Below are positions 58,701 to 64,000 of a stretch of 64,000 nt of DNA, piece after piece. Origin of the DNA: CAZPQM01 sp964588995 (GTDB lineage: Bacteria; Pseudomonadota; Alphaproteobacteria; Rickettsiales; UBA8987); contig CAZPQM010000001.1 of assembly GCA_964588995.1 (NCBI GenBank), forward strand, positions 1 to 64,000. Direction: 5' to 3'. Under the pieces are notes generated by a model. That model did no database searches. It was not told the DNA's origin and saw only the letters and a program-made list of their open reading frames with translations. How positions within the stretch are numbered: position 1 is the first letter of the stretch; every line of letters starts with the position of its first letter. The position numbers and the translations under genes were made by a program.

Positions 58701-61024
58701 ATATCACCATCAAAAGGGCTATTTCCATCTCCGGCAAGAATCTGCCTATGACATATATCGTTGCTGGTTTGCTTGCCAACCCATCCAGCAGTAATCATAT
58801 TTTCATAGTCAAAATGCTCACTACGCATGCCCAGTACGCCCTTGTTTACATTTCGCTGCCTGTGTTTGACGGCCCATTGGCAATGACTCATATCAATATG
58901 CCGTGCGGCACTTTCCAATACAATTTGTCCGCAGTCACCTTTGTGAGCGTACTCTTCAATATAAATTTTTAAGCACTCCATGCGCTTTTGACGTAATCCC
59001 TTGTTACGTATATCGAATATGGCACTTGCAGCGGTTTCTGCCTGGGTTGGATTGGCAGCTTCAGGCTCCTGGAGTATGGAGATGTTATACACATTATCCC
59101 ACGGCCCGATATCGTCATAAGTGTTGGCGAACAGGTTCGCGCCTAATGTTTTACTGTCCTCTATGAGTTCGTCTCCATCCCACTCCCATTCCCAGGACCA
59201 TTTTTGCGTGTCATAGCTTAGTTGTGGAAGGCCGTTACATCCCGGATCCGTTTCGGCGCAAAATCGACCTGGTAGCTTTCCACCTTTAAATATAGGTATG
59301 CGTTTAGTACCACCTCCAGTGACCCCATCGTCAATTTTCCGTGGACCTACAAAACCATATGGCCCAAGATCGCCCTGCTGTTTCGAGTGCATCGTGCCAA
59401 TGATTGGCGTACCGGTAATTAAGCCAAGCGTGTCCTCTTCCGTAGCGGGATCAGGGTCGAAGCGGAAGCGTGTAGCTAGTGGCATCCAATGCTCACCGGG
59501 TATTTCCGGAATCACGGCATCTGAAGAGTCCTCTTCCCAGCATTTGTCTGCATCATTCCATACCCATCTTGTAACTTGATTGCGCTCCGGCTGCCCGGGT
59601 GGAGGAGGTGTTTGTGGTGCATAATATTCCCGGCAAAAGTCGTCAAAATCGTCTTTATAGTCTTGATTTAAGCAGCTTATGGCATAACCGATGCCTCCTT
59701 TTCTTAGATCTACATCGGTTCGTAAAAACTTTTTATATTCATAGATGCCGGCTTTCATCAGACGCTCAATGGTACATAGAGGATGTTCCACTAATATGTC
59801 ATCTCTAGGTGTGCCAGGCTTATTATTTCCAAAATTAGACATGGCGTACTGCATGTCAGTCTCAATTTTAGTATCTAGGTTTCGCTCACGCACCAAATTA
59901 ATAAAAGGCGTCAAGCTATCAACTGGACTTAGACTGGCAATATTAAAGCCAAACCCTTTAGATAGTGTAGCGGGTGTATGGCTAAATCGTTCTTCAGGGT
60001 TGTAACAACCTGTACGGCTAGGAAAAATATCGGCCTTATCAATACCGAACTTGCCCACTCCGCAGTCCCCCCTCCAGGAATTACGGTAGGGCAAAAGCCG
60101 CCCCTGACCTGAGTCGTTATTTAAGAAATCCGCATTCACTGCCTGACGGCATTCAGGGGTATCTTTTCTCTTGCAGCCAGGATGAGAGAAGTGTTCTTTA
60201 TACAATTCCGGCTGACAGGTATAATGGCCAGCACAAAAAGGTTGTCCGGCATTGTCGGTCGTTTCTCCTGCGTATGGGGCGCAATTACGGTTTGGGTTAT
60301 CGTTGACAAAGCCGGCATTGGCGCTGAAGTTATTAAAAGTTTCACCCTCTAAACATTCAAGGTGATGGCCAAGAGGATGGTGATTGCTGATCGGAGTCAG
60401 GCAGGGATCAATAACTTCACATGTGTCTTTCGGCACAGGAGGGCATGGGTTATCCGGGTCAGAAACACAGGGTGGATCCGGTGGCGGAACGCCTTCCTTA
60501 TCTCCACAGTAATCCGGGTCGCTGGGGTCGAGTTTAGCACACTTGGCAAAAACTAAAATTTCCTCCCCGGTTGTACTTTCTACGCAGTCGGGAACTGGTT
60601 CACAGCTATACGCTATATGGTCAGACCGCCCATCAAAACCACTAAAGCAAATGCCTAAAAATCCGCCATCAGATCTAGGGTCTGAACGGCAACGCCGTTC
60701 TTCTATAATTGCCGTAAGTCGTTCACAAGTGCCGCAACGGGGAACGCAAACCTGGTACCTGTTTTCGCGACAAATGTCAAAAATCCCAATAAATGTAGGC
60801 GATTGATTTGCCCACCACTTACAATTTCCACCGTTATGAAAATGTGTGAAATGCTTAGCCTCCCATGTATCCGTATTCTTAGGGTCAAAACCTTCCATCC
60901 GGGTATCACAATAGAACCGATTATCCGGTGCGGGAGAGGGCAGCCAACTAGTAGCATGCGCATTACCCGCAGCTATAACTATAAAAGCAACAGCTAAAAA
61001 TAAAATAAGTCGGAACCCTACCAC
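55742..61024 (-). CDS. Giant secreted cysteine-rich protein (about 1,760 aa), unknown function
   Basis: First gene of the leftward three-gene operon. The GTG at 61022-61024 was chosen because an AGGAG ribosome-binding site lies six bases upstream and the product then starts with a clean signal peptide (LILFLAVAFIVIAAG, cleavage near AHA-TS); a TTG at 61066 is an alternative. The first 300 mature residues are dense in cysteine with Asp/Pro spacers. Around residue 1,210 a segment like CTSDAECNLTDGRC recalls cysteine modules of secreted myxobacterial proteins. Two near-identical acidic units (DDDPSNDPAWYT and DADPSNDPDYAP) lie near 57.8 kb. The C terminus is cysteine-rich again and ends in an acidic DEEEE tail. 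No recognised family or enzyme motif. Confidence 0.7.
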   Translation of the reverse strand: MVGFRLILFLAVAFIVIAAGNAHATSWLPSPAPDNRFYCDTRMEGFDPKNTDTWEAKHFTHFHNGGNCKWWANQSPTFIGIFDICRENRYQVCVPRCGTCERLTAIIEERRCRSDPRSDGGFLGICFSGFDGRSDHIAYSCEPVPDCVESTTGEEILVFAKCAKLDPSDPDYCGDKEGVPPPDPPCVSDPDNPCPPVPKDTCEVIDPCLTPISNHHPLGHHLECLEGETFNNFSANAGFVNDNPNRNCAPYAGETTDNAGQPFCAGHYTCQPELYKEHFSHPGCKRKDTPECRQAVNADFLNNDSGQGRLLPYRNSWRGDCGVGKFGIDKADIFPSRTGCYNPEERFSHTPATLSKGFGFNIASLSPVDSLTPFINLVRERNLDTKIETDMQYAMSNFGNNKPGTPRDDILVEHPLCTIERLMKAGIYEYKKFLRTDVDLRKGGIGYAISCLNQDYKDDFDDFCREYYAPQTPPPPGQPERNQVTRWVWNDADKCWEEDSSDAVIPEIPGEHWMPLATRFRFDPDPATEEDTLGLITGTPIIGTMHSKQQGDLGPYGFVGPRKIDDGVTGGGTKRIPIFKGGKLPGRFCAETDPGCNGLPQLSYDTQKWSWEWEWDGDELIEDSKTLGANLFANTYDDIGPWDNVYNISILQEPEAANPTQAETAASAIFDIRNKGLRQKRMECLKIYIEEYAHKGDCGQIVLESAARHIDMSHCQWAVKHRQRNVNKGVLGMRSEHFDYENMITAGWVGKQTSNDICHRQILAGDGNSPFDGDIFNFLGEGEVPTIRKVVENVAGVDVTKTIFDSAAMQPNEEGMDFRRRGCPMLAPETRFWPEEYFEEICAPNLHVGAARLTRLFNQEDLDGVIGSLLDSIGFDEIMGSFHWLTTDIEDVRSIITFEAPKLPTIEMTLPPMEPEPGLPKVLWSPDDTAVVLPHDAWPLHTGGAAIIPHFRFDFNFLLTGIPDGTPCAKPPFFCEPNKGVPVYLFTLIQKFLEQCNCTPKELAEDMATNPFNLIQYTINILTGSGGAAINTNSSTPPQEWEDLKLIQDDDPSNDPAWYTDADPSNDPDYAPIPLDSSVLMDNRTSIQDDWIDPGFDARDCTHTFVHDAWDVPPDLGIGGFVELFERFMNADGTTEVPAQDAQECKQEDKVPGHICLYGHSENGRARQPCDPAAGADPNTGCPPPDPGTCIFQQSSTTRLCDNTGAPCTSDAECNLTDGRCTEALVCPEDKTNPTISKFFGFQFADESVENFNFSTRLFTFIPNPFDIVGYLAGLSGADVYAPFWCEFQIPFNPYVSVKNTASSAEHTALIRMPVLNAMAFNLDRRPNIQNRLSLEYPFVERIRNGCGPFVHRGSWQEDPHNILGKWMIGIETESRCEDWKGAFGKRVDDPKIVSWRLPRFDYEFIHAFIQCTGPIRKPMAACDTETGTLPERVYDADFGLPGIPLPVDPSICDNITDTVAGLFNGNSPFGEGTDTGNQLDGLSNTTIDPSHTDALAGVLDDLQEIVNIVHKCACRIDNLTQMAEDSVKVIEAAIKIAAGDAGLSEYTLLASNALKYLKRAKAPDKCMDIKTEVPHADEVADVNAACLAITMANFAGYTAEAVLAGLANNIPEMLEKTLKAINEFAQGDVCTAPMVHNWEFIKEETYIDSNDKEKIMQPGQFGFWCNCPEDNMWTTRCREDFCTCQQHVLVTGLSIIANPVAICKDYGPYKRWLGCYYQARAKACPVLTRDISNTYPASNLTHGYAPARWPTKITDEEEE

Positions 61025-61166
61025 AGCACTCCTGAAACAACTCTCTACCAAAAAAATAATAAACAAGGCGTTTTGTCTTTGCTAGCTTTTTTTTTTAATT
61101 TCGTTATGTTATATTAATAATAGCACAAATTGGGTAAAACATTTACTAAAATTTTTAGGGTTGCCG

Positions 61167-61937
61167 GTGGATTCTCAACACTACTTTAGGGATATTGCGT
61201 CACAGATTGAAAGCGATGAGTATTTTGAGAATGCTCGTGAATGGTATCTGGCTAAATACGCATCTTTATCTGCCGATGTAAGCTATTTCATTGTTTTAAT
61301 GGTGTTTTCTTTAATTGTTATTGTTTATAGCTATGTTGTAATAGCAACTTTTTATCCTCTAAATAAAGTCGTGCCGATGACCGTGACGATATCGGACGCC
61401 ACTCAGGTTTATTCAAGGATTATTCCTCTGGCGGGCAAGTTAAAAAGTGCGGAGAATGACCCGGATAAATTTATAGTCAGTTATTTACTTAATAAATATG
61501 TGCAGGCGCGAGAGAGCTACAACTATGAAAATAACTATGAATTATTGGAGCGCAATAAACGTTTTGTGCAGAATTTTTCTACGACTCAGATTTCGCGTAA
61601 ATTTGAGTCGGCCTTAACAATCAGAAACCCTGATAGCCCTATACTGCGTTATAGGAATCATACGATAAGAGAAATCGGTGTTAATGCGCAGGGTATTAAT
61701 GTGCAAGAGATTAAATCTATTCGTAAGCGTATGAGTCAGGACAAAAGGCCGCTCCTGTCGTATCGTGCAGATGTGATTTTTAAATCGACGGAAATTGGCC
61801 CCGATGGTGAAAAAGACGCGAAATGGAAGGCTGTAATTGACTATTTGTATTCCCCTGTTACATATAATCGTGAAAAACAGGATTTTGATCAAATGGAATT
61901 TATGGTGACGAATTATCAGGTGGCGGAGCTTAATTGA
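61167..61937 (+). CDS. virB8: Type IV secretion inner-membrane protein VirB8
   Basis: A 256-residue protein with a cytosolic N terminus, one membrane helix (about 38-61) and a periplasmic NTF2-like domain. It contains the family motif YVQARESY (YVxxREsY, residues 111-118) and the final strands that end MEFMVTNYQV. VirB8 nucleates assembly of the T4SS channel and contacts VirB9 and VirB10. The GTG at 61167 fits a TAGGG ribosome-binding site six bases before; a TTG at 61161 is too close to it. Its stop overlaps the virB9 start (TGATG). It is divergent from the cysteine-rich operon, sharing the AT-rich interval 61025-61166. It resembles rickettsial-type VirB8. Confidence 0.88.
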   Translation: MDSQHYFRDIASQIESDEYFENAREWYLAKYASLSADVSYFIVLMVFSLIVIVYSYVVIATFYPLNKVVPMTVTISDATQVYSRIIPLAGKLKSAENDPDKFIVSYLLNKYVQARESYNYENNYELLERNKRFVQNFSTTQISRKFESALTIRNPDSPILRYRNHTIREIGVNAQGINVQEIKSIRKRMSQDKRPLLSYRADVIFKSTEIGPDGEKDAKWKAVIDYLYSPVTYNREKQDFDQMEFMVTNYQVAELN

Positions 61938-62761
61938 TGGGATTAACGCGTTTATTTTTTGCTTCGGCCGTTTTGCTTTTCATGGCTTTTTCACACCAGG
62001 CTTACGCAGCACTTCAGTTTCCTAAACCTATGGCCTCAGATCCTCGTTTCAAGGTCTTCGTTTACAACCCAATGGATATTTATGTGTATACGGGCTATTT
62101 CAAATATGCGTCCAGTATTGACTTCGAACAAAATGAATCAATTGATCAGGTAGTAGTGGGTGATCCGACTGGCTGGCAAATTAAAAGTGCTGGCAATAGA
62201 ATGTTTCTTAAGCCTGTGCAGCCGGATGCCACAACCAATATGACAGTATATACGGATAAGCGCATTTATTATTTTGAGCTCTATGCGGCTGAAGCAGAGG
62301 GGTTAAGGGATGAGCAATTGACCTTTCTGACTAAGTTTGCGTATCCTGATGCATCTGACCCGGAAGAGGGCGCATTTAGGCAGTATGCCAGCTTCAGTGA
62401 TGAGATGGATCAGGATGATATTAGAATCGAAGAGGAACCTGAGCGTTATAATTTTAATTACTCGCTGACCGGTTCGCAGCGTATTGCACCGCTTAAAGTG
62501 TTCGATGACGGGGAATTCACCTACATGGAATTTAACAAGGTAAACGCTGATATTCCTGCCATTTTTATGGTCTACCCGGAGGGTGATGAGACAATTATAA
62601 ACTACCGTATGACCGGGGATTTTATCGTGATTGAGCGTGTTGCCTCGCAATTTACGTTAAGGCATGGCAAGGAAATCACCTGCGTTTATAATGATGCACG
62701 CCCATTTCAGGTCGATACGGCTGCTAAGAAAGAAGAGAAGAAATTTCTTGGCCTTTTTTAG
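61937..62761 (+). CDS. virB9: Type IV secretion outer-membrane core protein VirB9
   Basis: A 274-residue exported protein with a signal peptide (cleavage near AYA-AL). The N-terminal beta domain has YTGYFKYASSIDFEQNESI and an RIYYFELYA strand. The C-terminal domain has the VirB9 pattern FDDGEFTYMEFNK, PAIFMVYPEGDETIINYRMT and GDFIVIERVASQFTLRHGKE. VirB9 forms the outer ring of the T4SS core with VirB7 and VirB10. Those two are not here; VirB8 and VirB9 form an isolated pair, as in the scattered vir clusters of Rickettsiales. It is followed by the acetolactate synthase gene. Confidence 0.9.
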   Translation: MGLTRLFFASAVLLFMAFSHQAYAALQFPKPMASDPRFKVFVYNPMDIYVYTGYFKYASSIDFEQNESIDQVVVGDPTGWQIKSAGNRMFLKPVQPDATTNMTVYTDKRIYYFELYAAEAEGLRDEQLTFLTKFAYPDASDPEEGAFRQYASFSDEMDQDDIRIEEEPERYNFNYSLTGSQRIAPLKVFDDGEFTYMEFNKVNADIPAIFMVYPEGDETIINYRMTGDFIVIERVASQFTLRHGKEITCVYNDARPFQVDTAAKKEEKKFLGLF

Positions 62762-62762
62762 G

Positions 62763-62790
62763 ATGACATTACGCGCAAATCCGTTATAAT
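62763..62790 (+). promoter_or_regulatory. Probable promoter of the acetolactate synthase gene
   Basis: ATGACA (62763-62768) and a perfect TATAAT (62785-62790) are 16 bases apart, and the ATG lies only ten bases past the -10 box. Transcription should begin within a few bases of the start codon, giving a leaderless or nearly leaderless mRNA. No ribosome-binding site is seen, in agreement. Confidence 0.5.
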
Positions 62791-62800
62791 CTTCGCTCTT

Positions 62801-64000
62801 ATGGCCGAAATCACAAACCAGAATGAAATGAATGGTGCCGCCATTATTATAAAGGCGCTCGTTGAACAGGGTGTGGATACCGTTTTTGGTTATCCAGGCG
62901 GTGCTGTTTTGCCGTTTTACGATGAGCTGTTTAAGCAAAATCACATTAAGCACGTGCTGGTGCGGCATGAGCAAGGTGCGGCCCATGCGGCTGAAGCCTA
63001 TGCGCGCTCCACTGGCAAGGTCGGTGTGGTGCTGGTGACGAGTGGCCCCGGCGCCACCAATACTATAACCGGACTGACCGACGCGTTGATGGATTCGATA
63101 CCTATCGTTTGCCTCACCGGGCAGGTTGCGACGCACTTAATCGGCAGTGACGCCTTTCAGGAGGCGGATACGGTCGGCATAACCATGTCATGCACCAAGC
63201 ACAATTACCTAGTTAAAGACGTGAATGACCTTGCGAAAACGGTGCGCGAAGCCTTTTATATCGCCGCAAATGGTCGCCCCGGTCCGGTTGTGATTGATCT
63301 GCCCAAAGATGTGCAGCTGGCGCGAGCTCCCTACGAAACCAAATCAGATGGTCGCCGACGCTCTTTCTCTCCGCAATTGCACGGTAAGCAGGAGGCGATT
63401 GAGGAAGCCGTAGCGTTAATGGCGCAAGCGGAACGTCCTATATTTTACACAGGTGGCGGCGTTATCAATGCGGGTGACCGCGCTTCGGAATTACTGACGG
63501 AATTTGTCCGCATGACCGGCTATCCCATTACGCAGACGCTTATGGGGCTCGGCGCTTACCCGGGTTCCGATCCGCAGTTTTTGCGTATGCTGGGCATGCA
63601 TGGCAGTTATGAGGCAAATCTTGCGATGGCGCGCTGCGATGTGATGATCAATATTGGTGCGCGCTTTGATGACCGGATTACCGGCCGTGTCGATGCATTT
63701 TCTCCCCATTCCAAAAAGATCCATGTTGATATCGATGCATCCTCGATTAATAAGAACATACAGGTGGATATTCCGATTGTCGGGGATGCTGGCTACGTGT
63801 TGGAGCAGATGATCGATGAATGGAAGAAAAAGGACTATAAGCCCAATACGAAAGCATTAGAGGCATGGTGGGAGCAGATCGAGGAATGGCGAAGTGTGGG
63901 CTCCTTTGATTATCAGCAGCAGGGGGATATTCCTAAACCGCAATATGTATTGGATGCGCTGAATAACCTACTGAAGGGCAAAGATTTTTACATGACCACC
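62801..64000 (+). CDS. ilvB: Acetolactate synthase large subunit, N-terminal 400 residues (cut by window edge)
   Basis: An open frame from ATG at 62801 to the window edge. It has the ThDP enzyme order of IlvB/IlvI: the start GAAIIIKALVEQGVDTVFGYPGGAVLPFYD, the cofactor glutamate in VRHEQGAAHAAEAYARSTGKVGV, SDAFQEADTVG with the substrate-side residues, and the middle domain with MLGMHGSYEANLAM and GARFDDRITGR. It joins two pyruvates, or pyruvate and 2-oxobutyrate, in branched-chain amino acid synthesis. The C-terminal ThDP-binding domain lies beyond the window. It may use the -10 box at 62785. Confidence 0.94.
   Translation, partial: MAEITNQNEMNGAAIIIKALVEQGVDTVFGYPGGAVLPFYDELFKQNHIKHVLVRHEQGAAHAAEAYARSTGKVGVVLVTSGPGATNTITGLTDALMDSIPIVCLTGQVATHLIGSDAFQEADTVGITMSCTKHNYLVKDVNDLAKTVREAFYIAANGRPGPVVIDLPKDVQLARAPYETKSDGRRRSFSPQLHGKQEAIEEAVALMAQAERPIFYTGGGVINAGDRASELLTEFVRMTGYPITQTLMGLGAYPGSDPQFLRMLGMHGSYEANLAMARCDVMINIGARFDDRITGRVDAFSPHSKKIHVDIDASSINKNIQVDIPIVGDAGYVLEQMIDEWKKKDYKPNTKALEAWWEQIEEWRSVGSFDYQQQGDIPKPQYVLDALNNLLKGKDFYMTT

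Noticed and set aside
47703..61024. Assignment of the cysteine-rich giants to TraN/TraU of F-type T4SS
   Set aside because: Those proteins are also cysteine-rich, but lengths, motifs and the P-type VirB8/VirB9 neighbours do not match.
1..64000. CRISPR arrays, tRNA genes, insertion sequences, prophage
   Set aside because: No regular direct repeats with spacers, cloverleaf sequences, transposase or phage structural genes were seen while reading both strands.

Overview
The window comes from an alphaproteobacterial chromosome of medium GC. It carries a DivL-type histidine kinase with tyrosine in place of histidine, followed by tsaE-amgK-murU (alphaproteobacterial synteny). It also has an sdhCDAB-type locus, a System I cytochrome c maturation block, a malic enzyme with a phosphotransacetylase-like tail, and rickettsial-type VirB8/VirB9 proteins. 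I cannot fix the order. The mix recalls Micavibrionales, Rickettsiales-like and other host-associated or predatory lineages. No rRNA, tRNA, insertion sequence, prophage or CRISPR array was recognised.

Left part (1-14.9 kb): a truncated porin gene, then an operon of a degenerate receiver-like protein, a short YdbH-like protein, YnbE, YdbL and a conserved protein of unknown function. These are followed by a thiamine-diphosphate 2-oxoacid decarboxylase, a MazG-like pyrophosphohydrolase head to head with mnmC, a Lon N-domain protein, a ferredoxin reductase/ferredoxin pair, two tyrosine-rich exported proteins, and galU-ugd for UDP-glucuronate.

Middle part (14.7-40.3 kb): sdhCDAB with an M48 lipoprotein gene between sdhA and sdhB, asd, a membrane-anchored gene broken by an in-frame stop, a short RTX-like ORF, rlmE, a GST, an RDD protein, and a divergent biotin cluster (bioFCD and bioBA). 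Then come a tandem-duplicated LOG-family protein, ccmDEFGH, a trypsin-like exported protease, mutS, maeB and rpsT.

Right part (40.3-64 kb): metC with a PAS protein, ahcY, the DivL-like kinase, tsaE-amgK-murU (murein-sugar recycling), then the most unusual locus. Three very large secreted cysteine-rich proteins (1,507, 1,158 and about 1,760 aa) form one leftward operon covering about 13 kb. It is transcribed divergently from a virB8-virB9 pair of a type IV secretion system. One of the three contains about ten copies of an apparently undescribed CC-x(20-33)-C-x7-C helical module. Another shows a CHAP-like amidase signature (GD, HIALVEKV, SEWNWG). I infer a cell-surface or envelope-penetrating apparatus tied to type IV secretion. 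The window ends inside an acetolactate synthase large-subunit gene.
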